Source: Mycolicibacterium goodii
Lineage (GTDB): Bacteria > Actinomycetota > Actinomycetes > Mycobacteriales > Mycobacteriaceae
Assembly: GCF_022370755.2 (NCBI RefSeq)
Contig: NZ_CP092364.2
Location: 3,658,001-3,722,000, forward strand
Reading direction: 5' to 3'
Length of the DNA stretch: 64,000 nt
The translations under genes were made by a program, and so were the position numbers. Of the stretch, positions 36,582-45,746 are shown in pieces. The notes beneath the pieces were generated by a model. That model searched no databases. It was not told the DNA's origin and saw only the letters and a list, made by a program, of their open reading frames with translations. Numbering within the stretch: position 1 is the stretch's first letter; every line of letters begins with the position of its first letter.

Positions 36582-37364
36582 ATGAGCACCGTCGCAGATG
36601 ACCTGACACTCGCACTGAAACTGGCCGACCAGGCCGACGCCCTCACCATGGACCGGTTCGGCGCCCTGGATCTGCGCGTGGAGACCAAACCCGATCTCAC
36701 CCCGGTCACCGACGCCGACCGCGGCGCGGAGGAAGCCCTGCGCACCGCGTTGTCGCAGGCCCGGCCCGGCGACACGGTGTTCGGCGAAGAGTTCGGCGGC
36801 ACAACCACTTTGACGGGCCGGCAGTGGGTCATCGATCCGATCGACGGGACCAAGAACTTCGTCCGTGGCGTCCCGGTGTGGTGCACGCTGATCGCTCTGC
36901 TCACCGACGGCGTGCCCACGGTCGGCGTCGTCAGCGCCCCGGCGCTGGCCCGCCGCTGGTGGGCAGCCGAGGGCCAGGGTGCGTTCGGGTCGTTCAACGG
37001 CACGACACGCAAGCTCACGGTGTCCGGTGTCGGCGATCTGGCAGCGGCGAGCCTGTCCTACTCCGACCTGACCACGGGCTGGGAGGACCGCCGTGAGCGG
37101 TTCGTGGAACTGACCGACGCGGTGTGGCGGGTGCGCGCCTACGGCGACTTCTGGTCGTACTGCATGGTCGCCGAGGGCGCGGTGGACATCGCGTGTGAGC
37201 CCGAGGTGAAACTGTGGGACATCGCGCCGCTGGACATCCTGATCCGCGAGGCCGGCGGCACGTTCACCAGCATCGACGGCGCCGACGGCCCGCACGGAGG
37301 CAGCGCCCTCGCGACCAACGGCCTGCTGCACGACGCCGTGGTGAGCAGGCTGTCCATGAGCTGA
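36582..37364 (+). CDS. hisN: Inositol-monophosphatase-fold phosphatase, probable histidinol-phosphate phosphatase
   Basis: 260 residues. Metal-binding motifs of the IMPase fold: GEEFGG (68-73), [17 protein letters not shown] (82-98) and [16 protein letters not shown]. The same gene precedes fadE24 in M. tuberculosis (Rv3137), where it is annotated and studied as HisN, dephosphorylating L-histidinol phosphate. General inositol phosphatase activity is the alternative. ATG 36582 begins [15 protein letters not shown] element lies about seven bases before it. Confidence 0.82.
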   Translation: MSTVADDLTLALKLADQADALTMDRFGALDLRVETKPDLTPVTDADRGAEEALRTALSQARPGDTVFGEEFGGTTTLTGRQWVIDPIDGTKNFVRGVPVWCTLIALLTDGVPTVGVVSAPALARRWWAAEGQGAFGSFNGTTRKLTVSGVGDLAAASLSYSDLTTGWEDRRERFVELTDAVWRVRAYGDFWSYCMVAEGAVDIACEPEVKLWDIAPLDILIREAGGTFTSIDGADGPHGGSALATNGLLHDAVVSRLSMS

Positions 37365-37380
37365 ATTCGGCCCATGCCGC

Positions 37381-37396
37381 TGTGAGGTTGGTTACA
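37381..37396. promoter_or_regulatory. CRP-like box upstream of fadE24
   Basis: TGTGAGGTTGGTTACA matches the mycobacterial CRP consensus TGTGANNTNNNTCACA at all fixed positions but one. It begins 17 bases after the hisN stop and ends two bases before the 36-bp palindrome. Binding by a cAMP receptor protein is inferred. Confidence 0.5.
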
Positions 37397-37398
37397 GG

Positions 37399-37434
37399 TG
37401 AACCGTATCTTACTCCGGAGTAAGATACGGTTCA
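37399..37434. promoter_or_regulatory. Perfect 36-bp palindrome, probable operator of fadE24-fadE23
   Basis: The left arm TGAACCGTATCTTACTCC (37399-37416) and right arm GGAGTAAGATACGGTTCA (37417-37434) are exact reverse complements with no spacer. It ends 33 bp before fadE24 and contains TTACTCCGGAGTAA, a size and symmetry typical of TetR-family operators at fatty-acid genes. No T-run follows, so terminator use is less likely. The regulator is not encoded next to it. Confidence 0.75.
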
Positions 37435-37467
37435 GAAGCGTCGCCACGACCAACAGAGGCAGCTGAC

Positions 37468-38865
37468 ATGACCAACACCCTGCCGTCCAAGAACGGCTCT
37501 GTAACCCGACCGAAGCGCTCCGGCCACGAAAGCGCCGTGGGCCTGCAGAAGCACAAGCGGACCGCAACCGACATCGGCCTGGCATTGATCACGCCCCTCG
37601 TCGGACAGGAATGGCTGGACCGCTACGGCCTGCGTGACCCGCTCAACCGCGGCCTGAAATACGGTGTGAAGCAGGTCTTTTCGACCGCGGGCGCGACCAC
37701 CCGGCAGTTCAAGCGGATCCAGGGACTCGGCAAGGCACCCACGCGGCTCAAAGCCAGCAGCTCGGGCCTGTTCGACCTGACGCCCGACGACGACCAGAAG
37801 ATGATCGTCGAGACGGTCAACGAGTTCGCCGCCGAGATCCTGCGCCCGGCCGCCGAGGAGGCCGACGAGGCCGCCACCTATCCCCCGGATCTGATCGCCA
37901 AGGCCGCCGAACTGGGAATCACCGCCGTCAACGTGCCCGAGGACTTCGATGGCATCGCCGAGCACCGCTCGACGGTGACCAACGCCCTGGTCGCCGAGGC
38001 TCTGGCCTACGGCGACATGGGCCTGGCCCTGCCGATCCTGGCGCCCGGCGGCGTCGCGTCCGCGCTGACGCACTGGGGCAGCGCCGATCAGCAGGCCACC
38101 TACCTCAAGGAGTACGCGGGCGAGAACGTCCCGCAGTCGAGCGTGGTCATCGCCGAACCGCATGCGCTGTTCGACCCGACCGCGCTCAAGACCACCGCGG
38201 TCCGTACGCCGAGCGGCTACCGGCTGTCGGGTGTCAAGTCGCTCGTGCCGGCCGCAGCGGACGCCGAATTGTTCATCGCCGCTGCCCAATTCAACGGCAA
38301 GCCGGCACTGTTCATCGTCGAGGCGTCCACGCCGGGCCTGACGGTCAAGGCCGATCGCAGCATGGGGCTGCGCGCGGCGGCCCTCGGACAGATCGAACTG
38401 AACGATGTGACCGTGCCGCTCAACGCGCGTCTCGGCGAGGACGGTGCGACCGATCAGGACTACTCCGAGGCGATCGCACTGGCCCGACTCGGTTGGGCCG
38501 CACTGGCAGTCGGCACCTCGCACGCGGTGCTCGACTACGTCGTCCCCTACATCAAGGAACGTCACGCGTTCGGTGAGCCGATCGCACACCGCCAGTCGGT
38601 GGCATTCATGTGCGCGAACATCGCCATCGAACTCGACGGACTGCGCCTGATCACCTGGCGCGGTGCCGCACGCGCCGAGCAGGGACTGCCGTTCGCCCGC
38701 GAGGCCGCGCTCGCCCGCAAGCTCGGCGCCGACAAGGGCATGCAGATCGGTCTGGACGGTGTGCAGTTGCTGGGCGGACACGGCTACACCAAGGAGCACC
38801 CCGTCGAACGCTGGTACCGCGACCTTCGGGCCATCGGCATCGCCGAGGGCGTCGTGGTCATCTGA
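37468..38865 (+). CDS. fadE24: Acyl-CoA dehydrogenase FadE24
   Basis: 465 residues. The first 100 are an extra N-terminal region (KHKRTATDIGLALITPLVGQ) not found in short-chain enzymes. Then comes the dehydrogenase core (MIVETVNEFAAEILRPAAEE, YGDMGLALPILAPGG) and the C-terminal bundle (GLDGVQLLGGHGYTKEHPVE, WYRDLRA). It would oxidise acyl-CoA to enoyl-CoA with FAD; substrate unknown. It forms a pair with fadE23, 44 bp downstream, as in M. tuberculosis Rv3139-Rv3140, where the pair is known to respond to isoniazid. These paired FadE proteins may form heteromers. Confidence 0.9.
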   Translation: MTNTLPSKNGSVTRPKRSGHESAVGLQKHKRTATDIGLALITPLVGQEWLDRYGLRDPLNRGLKYGVKQVFSTAGATTRQFKRIQGLGKAPTRLKASSSGLFDLTPDDDQKMIVETVNEFAAEILRPAAEEADEAATYPPDLIAKAAELGITAVNVPEDFDGIAEHRSTVTNALVAEALAYGDMGLALPILAPGGVASALTHWGSADQQATYLKEYAGENVPQSSVVIAEPHALFDPTALKTTAVRTPSGYRLSGVKSLVPAAADAELFIAAAQFNGKPALFIVEASTPGLTVKADRSMGLRAAALGQIELNDVTVPLNARLGEDGATDQDYSEAIALARLGWAALAVGTSHAVLDYVVPYIKERHAFGEPIAHRQSVAFMCANIAIELDGLRLITWRGAARAEQGLPFAREAALARKLGADKGMQIGLDGVQLLGGHGYTKEHPVERWYRDLRAIGIAEGVVVI

Positions 38866-38909
38866 CCGTCGTCATCTGATTCGAGCTTCGACCAACCGAA
38901 AGACTGATC

Positions 38910-40130
38910 ATGGCAATCAATCTGGAACTGCCCCGCAAGCTTCAGGCAGTCGTCGAGAAGGGCCATCAGGGTGCCGCCGAGATGCTGCGGCCCATCTCGA
39001 GGAAGTACGACCTCGCCGAGCACGCCTACCCCGTCGAGCTCGACACCCTGGCCAACCTGTTCGAGGGGATCTCGAGCGCCAAGACGATCTCGTTCGCGGG
39101 CGCCGAGGCGTTCCGCGACGACGCCAACGGATCCGGCAAGGACTCGACGGTCAACGGCGCCAACATGTCCGCGCTCCTCAACGCGCTCGAGATCAGCTGG
39201 GGCGATGTGGCGCTGCTGCTGTCGGTGCCCCGCCAGGGTCTGGGCAATGCGGCCATCTCCTCGGTCGCCACGCCCGAGCAGCTGGAACGGCTCGGCAAGG
39301 ACGTGTGGGCCGCGATGGCCATCACCGAACCGGGCTTCGGCTCCGACTCGGCGGCCGTGTCGACCACCGCGGTGCTCGACGGCGACGAGTACGTGATCAA
39401 CGGCGAGAAGATCTTCGTCACCGCGGGCTCGCGTGCCACCCACATCGTGGTGTGGGCGACGCTCGACAAGTCGTTGGGCCGTGCGGCGATCAAGTCGTTC
39501 ATCGTGCCGCGCGAGCATCCCGGCGTCACCGTCGAGCGTCTCGAGCGCAAGCTCGGCATCAAGGCGTCCGACACCGCGGTGATCCGGTTCGAGAACGTCC
39601 GCATCCCCAAGGACAACCTGCTGGGCGACCCGGAAATCCACGTGGAGAAGGGTTTCGCGGGGGTCATGGAGACCTTCGACAACACCCGGCCCATCGTCGC
39701 GGCGATGGCCGTCGGTATCGCCCGCGCTGCACTCGAGGACCTGCGCGCGATCCTCACCGACGCCGGTGTCGAGATCTCCTACGACAAGCCCGCCCACGCG
39801 CAGAGCGCCGCGGCCGCGGAGTTCCTGCGGATGGAGGCCGATTGGGAGGCCGGCTACCTGCTGACGGTCCGCTCGGCATGGCAGGCCGACAACAACATCC
39901 CCAACTCCAAGGAAGCCTCGATGGGTAAGGCCAAGGCCGCCCGGGTGGCCAGCGACATCACCCTCAAGGCCGTCGAATTGGCAGGCACCACAGGGTATTC
40001 CGAGCAGACCCTGCTGGAGAAGTGGGCACGCGATTCCAAGATCCTCGACATCTTCGAGGGCACACAGCAGATCCAGCAGCTCGTGGTGGCACGCCGCCTG
40101 CTGGGCCTGACCTCCGCCGAGCTGAAGTAA
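38910..40130 (+). CDS. fadE23: Acyl-CoA dehydrogenase FadE23
   Basis: 406 residues with a standard dehydrogenase core: AAMAITEPGFGSDSAAVSTTAVLDG (FAD/substrate motif), YVINGEKIFVTAGSRATH, and a C-terminus with AGTTGYSEQTLLEKWARDSK and IFEGTQQIQQLVVARRL, where the glutamate of EGT is the catalytic base position. It is co-directional with fadE24 and probably under the same operator. A 20-bp-stem palindrome follows its stop. Confidence 0.9.
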   Translation: MAINLELPRKLQAVVEKGHQGAAEMLRPISRKYDLAEHAYPVELDTLANLFEGISSAKTISFAGAEAFRDDANGSGKDSTVNGANMSALLNALEISWGDVALLLSVPRQGLGNAAISSVATPEQLERLGKDVWAAMAITEPGFGSDSAAVSTTAVLDGDEYVINGEKIFVTAGSRATHIVVWATLDKSLGRAAIKSFIVPREHPGVTVERLERKLGIKASDTAVIRFENVRIPKDNLLGDPEIHVEKGFAGVMETFDNTRPIVAAMAVGIARAALEDLRAILTDAGVEISYDKPAHAQSAAAAEFLRMEADWEAGYLLTVRSAWQADNNIPNSKEASMGKAKAARVASDITLKAVELAGTTGYSEQTLLEKWARDSKILDIFEGTQQIQQLVVARRLLGLTSAELK

Positions 40131-40139
40131 CCCCGTCCC

Positions 40140-40199
40140 GCGAGCAGACGCAAAACTGCACGAAACCGTGCGATTTTGGGCAGTTTTGCGTCTGCTCGC
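40140..40199. repeat. Intergenic palindrome with GCGAGCAGACG termini
   Basis: The arms GCGAGCAGACGCAAAACTGC (40140-40159) and its exact complement at 40180-40199 surround a 20-base loop that itself holds CACG...CGTG. It fills the gap between fadE23 and fadB4. The same outer sequence recurs at 59799-59860 between nuoF and nuoG. This looks like a dispersed mycobacterial intergenic element; transcription attenuation is possible. Confidence 0.75.
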
Positions 40200-40218
40200 C
40201 AGGGATAGGGTGAGGGGC

Positions 40219-41217
40219 ATGGAATCGTTTCAGGCATTGGTGGCACGAACCGACGGTGACCGCATCGAGGCGGCCGTGCAGACCCTGGAGCCCTCCGCGC
40301 TACCGCCGGGCGAGGTCACCATCCGCGTGCTGTACTCGAGCGTGAACTTCAAGGACGCGCTCGCGCTGACGCCCAAAGGTGGTGTGGTGCGGGAGTATCC
40401 GTTGGTACCGGGCATCGACCTCACCGGTGAGGTGGTCGCGTCCGAGTCGCCGGAATTCGCGGTGGGCGATCTGGTGCTCGCACACGGCTACGACATCGGC
40501 ACCGGCCACCACGGCGGCTACGCCGAGTACGCGCGCCTGCCCGCGGATCAGGTCGTGGCCCTCGGTGCGTTGACGCCGCGAGAGGGCGCAGCGATCGGCA
40601 CCGCCGGCTTCACCGCGGCGATGAGCGTGGAGGCCATCACCGACCGGGGCATCACGCCCGACGACGGACCGGTCGTCGTGACGGGTGCGACCGGTGGCGT
40701 CGGCTCGGTCAGCGTCGACCTGCTGGCCGCCGCAGGCTTCAACGTGGTCGCCTCGACCGGTAAGGCGGACCGCGCCGACGAACTGCGCTCCCTCGGAGCC
40801 GCCGAGGTGATCGGCAGGCTGCCCGCCGATCCGGACGCCAAGCCGCGGCCGCTGGCCCGCGCGCAGTGGGCCGCGGCGGTGGACTGCGTCGGCGGCGCCA
40901 CGCTCGCCGACGTTCTGAGCACGTTGAAGTACGGCGGTGCCGTGGCCGCCAGCGGTCTCACCGGAGGCGCCGCGCTGCACACGACGGTGATGCCGTTCAT
41001 CCTGCGCGGTGTGGCGCTGCTCGGCATCGACTCGGTGCAGATGCCGATCGGCCCGCGCCGCGCACTGTGGGAGAAACTCGGTGGCCCCCTCAAGCCACGC
41101 CATCTCGACGACGTCACGCACGAGGTCGACATCACCGACGTCGTGAGCGTGATCGACGAGGTCCGCGCAGGCCGCTACGCCGGACGCGCCGTGGTGAAGG
41201 TCGCCGGGGGCTTCTAG
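40219..41217 (+). CDS. fadB4: Zinc-independent medium-chain reductase (quinone oxidoreductase/acrylyl-CoA reductase type), FadB4
   Basis: 332 residues of the YhdH/AcuI branch of the medium-chain dehydrogenase superfamily. The N-terminal catalytic part has YSSVNFKDALALTPKGG and VPGIDLTGEVV. The Rossmann part has VVVTGATGGVGSVSVDLLA. It ends in GRYAGRAVVKVAGGF. No zinc ligands are visible. Likely NADPH-dependent reduction of an enoyl or quinone substrate. Order after fadE23 matches Rv3141. TAGGGT seven bases before ATG 40219 could be a leaderless promoter, though GAGGGG could also be a ribosome site. Confidence 0.87.
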   Translation: MESFQALVARTDGDRIEAAVQTLEPSALPPGEVTIRVLYSSVNFKDALALTPKGGVVREYPLVPGIDLTGEVVASESPEFAVGDLVLAHGYDIGTGHHGGYAEYARLPADQVVALGALTPREGAAIGTAGFTAAMSVEAITDRGITPDDGPVVVTGATGGVGSVSVDLLAAAGFNVVASTGKADRADELRSLGAAEVIGRLPADPDAKPRPLARAQWAAAVDCVGGATLADVLSTLKYGGAVAASGLTGGAALHTTVMPFILRGVALLGIDSVQMPIGPRRALWEKLGGPLKPRHLDDVTHEVDITDVVSVIDEVRAGRYAGRAVVKVAGGF

Positions 41218-41231
41218 AGCACCCCCAAACG

Positions 41232-41270
41232 CGAAATCGCCCAGAACACCGAGTGTTCTGGGCGATTTCG
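41232..41270. terminator. Bidirectional hairpin terminator between fadB4 and the antigen 85 gene
   Basis: An 18-bp perfect stem, CGAAATCGCCCAGAACAC (41232-41249) with its complement at 41253-41270, and a 3-base loop. It lies 14 bases after fadB4 and 12 bases from the convergent fbp stop. No long T-run, as is common for mycobacterial terminators. Confidence 0.7.
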
Positions 41271-41282
41271 TGTGATACGGGT

Positions 41283-42685
<1,403 letters not shown>

Positions 42686-42703
42686 CCATACAAAAAAGTA
42701 TGG
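42686..42703. promoter_or_regulatory. Candidate operator before the monooxygenase gene
   Basis: CCATACAAAAAAGTATGG: perfect 6-bp arms around an A6 centre, 15 bp before the GTG start. It overlaps the presumed core promoter, so a repressor bound here would block transcription. Regulator unknown. Confidence 0.45.
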
Positions 42704-42717
42704 TAGCGTTCGCGGCC

Positions 42718-43899
42718 GTGACCATCCGTGTGAGCACCCCGGTGACCACAGCTCCGTCGGTGATTACTGACGAATTCGTGACGCGGCTTGCCGAACGCGC
42801 GCACGAAGCCGAGGCACTGCGCCGCCTACCCGATGCCACGCTGGCCGATCTCACCGCGTCCGGATTCGCCGATCTGCTGGTCCCGGCACGCTTCGGCGGC
42901 CAACAGGCCGACTTCCCCGCGCTGCTCGATCCGGTGCGACGCATGGCCCATGGCTGCGCATCGAGCGCGTGGACCATCGGCTTCTTCGCGCTGCACAACT
43001 GGATGTTGGCGCTTTTCGCCGAGCAGGCCCAGACCGAGGCCTACGCCACGCGCCCGTTCCTCGCCCCGGCCCCGCTGGCCCCGACCGGGCGCGGTCTGCC
43101 CACAGAGGGCGGTGTGCGCCTCAACGGCCGGTGGTCGTGGGCGACCGGTGTCATGCATGCCAACTGGATCATGGTGGGCGCCCTGTGCGGGCCCGACGAC
43201 GCCCTCTACCCCGCGCTGGCACTGTTGCCCGCGTCCGACATCGACGTCGTGGATGTGTGGCACACCGACGGCATGCGGGCGACCGGCTCCAACGACGTCG
43301 TCATCACCGACGCGTTCGTCCCCGCGCACCGTTTGGTGAGCGTCATCGACATCTACTCCGGAACCGCCCCCGGATCGGACCTGCACGACGCCGCCGCCTA
43401 CCGCTGGCCCATGGTGCCCGCGCTGGCCCTATTGGCGGCGATGCCCGCCCTCGGCAGCGCCGAACGCGCGACCGACATCTACGCCGACCGACTCTCCGAG
43501 CGCGTCATCGTCTACGAGGGCGTCAAACAGAAGGACAAACCTGCCGCTCAGGCGCACCTCGGAGAGGCACGGGTGCGACTGCGCGCGCTGCGGGGCCTGC
43601 TGGCGGACACCGTCGGCGAGATCGAGGGCATCGTGGCGGCCGGCGACCCGGTGTCACGCGAAGTGCGCGCGCAGGCCCGGTTGGCCGCGGCGCACATCGT
43701 GCGCGAGTCGCGGGCCGTGATCGCGCTGCTGCTCGCCTCGTCGGGCGGCAGTGTGCATTTCCTGGACAACCCGCTGCAGCGGATCGGCCGCGACGTCGGC
43801 GTGCTGTCCGGGCACGTCATCTTCGACTACGACACGGGCTGCGAACTCGTGGGCGCGATGTCGATCGGGATGAAGGTCTCGCCCATCGCGATGATCTGA
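42718..43899 (+). CDS. Acyl-CoA-dehydrogenase-fold flavin monooxygenase (HsaA/HpaB-like)
   Basis: 393 residues from GTG 42718. N-terminal helices include RLPDATLADLTASGFADLLV and PARFGGQQADF. GCASSAWTIGFFALHNWMLA and the beta domain with GGVRLNGRWSWATGVMHANW and DGMRATGSNDVVITDAFVP are typical of group D flavin monooxygenases such as HsaA. These hydroxylate phenols or similar small molecules using reduced flavin from a partner reductase; none is adjacent. The start is chosen because TAGCGT lies eight bases upstream, which fits leaderless expression. Confidence 0.75.
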   Translation: MTIRVSTPVTTAPSVITDEFVTRLAERAHEAEALRRLPDATLADLTASGFADLLVPARFGGQQADFPALLDPVRRMAHGCASSAWTIGFFALHNWMLALFAEQAQTEAYATRPFLAPAPLAPTGRGLPTEGGVRLNGRWSWATGVMHANWIMVGALCGPDDALYPALALLPASDIDVVDVWHTDGMRATGSNDVVITDAFVPAHRLVSVIDIYSGTAPGSDLHDAAAYRWPMVPALALLAAMPALGSAERATDIYADRLSERVIVYEGVKQKDKPAAQAHLGEARVRLRALRGLLADTVGEIEGIVAAGDPVSREVRAQARLAAAHIVRESRAVIALLLASSGGSVHFLDNPLQRIGRDVGVLSGHVIFDYDTGCELVGAMSIGMKVSPIAMI

Positions 43900-43918
43900 C
43901 GCGGCTAGCGTGGAGGCC

Positions 43919-44506
43919 GTGCCCAGCCGTCACGAGATCACCCGGCACCACGATCCCGATCCCGACGAGAACCCGTGGGTGAACGGCCCTCCCCCTCCGG
44001 TGCCCGTGGAGATCGTCGCGTACAACCCGGGGTGGCCGGCCCGCTATCGCAGGCTCGCCGAGACGATCCGCGCGGCGCTGGGACCGGTGGTGCTCGACCT
44101 CGAGCACGTCGGGTCGACGTCGGTTCCCGGGCTCGCCGCCAAGGACGTGATCGACATCGATCTCACCGTCGGCGATCCACGCGACGAATCGACATACGTG
44201 CCGGCACTTGAGCGCCTGGGTTACCGGCTGACGGTCCGTGAGCCCAGCTGGCACCAGCACCGCTGCCTGAATCTCGGCGATCCGCGGGTGAATCTGCACG
44301 TGTTCGGGCCGGACTGCCCGGAGGTGATCCGCCACCGGATCTTCCGCGACTGGCTGCGCGCCCACCCCGCCGATCGGCAGAAGTACGAGAACGCCAAGCG
44401 GGCGGCCGTACCCGGCGGCGGCCACGTGATGGATTACAACGCACGCAAACAACCCGTCATCCGCGAGATCTACGACTGTGCGTTCCGGGCCGCGGGCCTG
44501 CTGTGA
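43919..44506 (+). CDS. GrpB/UPF0157 family protein, nucleotidyltransferase-like
   Basis: 195 residues from GTG 43919. After a Pro-rich leader the GrpB core follows: VEIVAYNPGWPARYRRLAETI, LEHVGSTSVPGLAAKDVIDIDLTV (the GSTSVPG and D-x-D pattern of nucleotidyltransferase-like folds), and NLHVFGPDCPEVIRHRIFRDW, KYENAKRAA. Found alone or fused to dephospho-CoA kinase in actinobacteria; activity not established. A TAGCGT element seven bases before GTG suggests leaderless translation. Confidence 0.75.
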   Translation: MPSRHEITRHHDPDPDENPWVNGPPPPVPVEIVAYNPGWPARYRRLAETIRAALGPVVLDLEHVGSTSVPGLAAKDVIDIDLTVGDPRDESTYVPALERLGYRLTVREPSWHQHRCLNLGDPRVNLHVFGPDCPEVIRHRIFRDWLRAHPADRQKYENAKRAAVPGGGHVMDYNARKQPVIREIYDCAFRAAGLL

Positions 44507-44555
44507 GGTGTTTTCGACAACGGTGGAAGTCAGGTATTGCGCCGACCCATACCTA

Positions 44556-44571
44556 AAAGTAACGTCACTTT
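44556..44571. promoter_or_regulatory. Candidate operator of the catabolic operon
   Basis: AAAGTAACGTCACTTT is a 16-bp palindrome with a single mismatched pair, 44 bp before the first gene of the 44.6-52.3 kb operon. The form AGTNACGTNACT is common for TetR-family regulators of acyl-CoA genes. The TetR gene at 49108 within the operon is the obvious candidate. Confidence 0.45.
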
Positions 44572-44615
44572 CAGTTTCTGACGGTCACGTCCCCCTCGCC
44601 CACCGGAGCCTTCTC

Positions 44616-45743
44616 ATGGAATCGTTCATCCACCTGCGTAAAGGCAGGACCCCGAAGCGACTACACGCCGACCTCGACGGCCTCAAGGATGATGAACTCG
44701 GGCGCGGCGGGTTCACCGGGCGCACCGCCAACATGTACCGGCGCAACGATCCGACCGCCTACCGCAGTGTCGGACCGCTGCGCCCCACCGACGTGTTGTC
44801 CTCCGAACTCAAACCCGGCGACGCCACCGACGCGCACGGCGGCCCGCTGTTGATGTTCTCCAACGCCGACTGCCAGGTGCTCCTGTCGCGCCGCAGCCAC
44901 GAGATGCCGTTCTTCGTCCGCCACGTCGACGGCGATCTGCTGTCGTTCGTGCACAAGGGATCCGGTCTGCTGGAGACCGAGTTCGGACCACTGCGCTACC
45001 GCGAGGGCGACTGGATCTACATCCCCAAGGCGTGCACGTGGCGCCAGGTGCCCGACGACGGCGAGCAGGGACCGTCCACCCTGCTGATGATCCAGGCGAC
45101 CGACGAGTTTCGCGTGCCGCCGCCGGGCACGCTCGGCAGGCACTTCCCATTCGATCCGTCGCAGGCCGTGATCCCCGACCCGCAGCCCATCGAGGACGGC
45201 GCCGGTCCGCAGACCGACGGCGAGTACGAGGTCCGGCTGATCCACTCCGACATCGAGGGAGCCGGGACGACCTGCCTTTACTACCGACATCATCCGCTCG
45301 ACGTGGAAGGCTGGCGCGGGGACAATTTCGCGTTCACCTTCAACATCGAGGACTACAACGTCGTCACCTCCGACAGCGTCCACCTGCCCCCGACCGTGCA
45401 CCTGTTCATGCAGGCCACCGGTGTCTACATCATGAACTTCCTGCCCAAGCCCGCCGAGGGAGTGCCCGGCACCGAGCGCACGCCGTGGTATCACCGCAAC
45501 GTCGACTACGACGAGATCGCGTTCTTCCACGGCGGGTCGCTGTACGGCATCCCGATGCCGCCCGGCCTGATCTCGCATGCGCCGCAAGGTGTTCACCACG
45601 GTGCGCCGGAGAAGGCGCGTGAGCGCGCCCGCCGCAAGTTCGACGAGTTCGACAGCGTCGACTGGAAGGTGATCGCCATCGACACCCGCCGCCGACTCGT
45701 CCCGTCCGAAGAAATCCTGGCCAACGACCTGGGGCAGCACTAG
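44616..45743 (+). CDS. Homogentisate 1,2-dioxygenase-like cupin protein
   Basis: 375 residues, shorter than classical HmgA (about 440). It has the family start (MESFIHLRKGRTPKR), a first cupin (LLSRRSHEMPFFVRHVDGDLLSFVH, GDWIYIPKACTWRQVPDD) and a second cupin with WYHRNVDYDEIAFFHGG and HAPQGVHHGAPEKARERARR, where the non-heme iron ligands are expected. The usual H-x5-E spacing is altered (H then D at +6 and E at +7). It would cleave an aromatic or enol substrate with oxygen. ATG 44616 follows GGAG. First gene of the operon; substrate may not be homogentisate. Confidence 0.75.
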   Translation: MESFIHLRKGRTPKRLHADLDGLKDDELGRGGFTGRTANMYRRNDPTAYRSVGPLRPTDVLSSELKPGDATDAHGGPLLMFSNADCQVLLSRRSHEMPFFVRHVDGDLLSFVHKGSGLLETEFGPLRYREGDWIYIPKACTWRQVPDDGEQGPSTLLMIQATDEFRVPPPGTLGRHFPFDPSQAVIPDPQPIEDGAGPQTDGEYEVRLIHSDIEGAGTTCLYYRHHPLDVEGWRGDNFAFTFNIEDYNVVTSDSVHLPPTVHLFMQATGVYIMNFLPKPAEGVPGTERTPWYHRNVDYDEIAFFHGGSLYGIPMPPGLISHAPQGVHHGAPEKARERARRKFDEFDSVDWKVIAIDTRRRLVPSEEILANDLGQH

Positions 45744-45746
45744 AAC

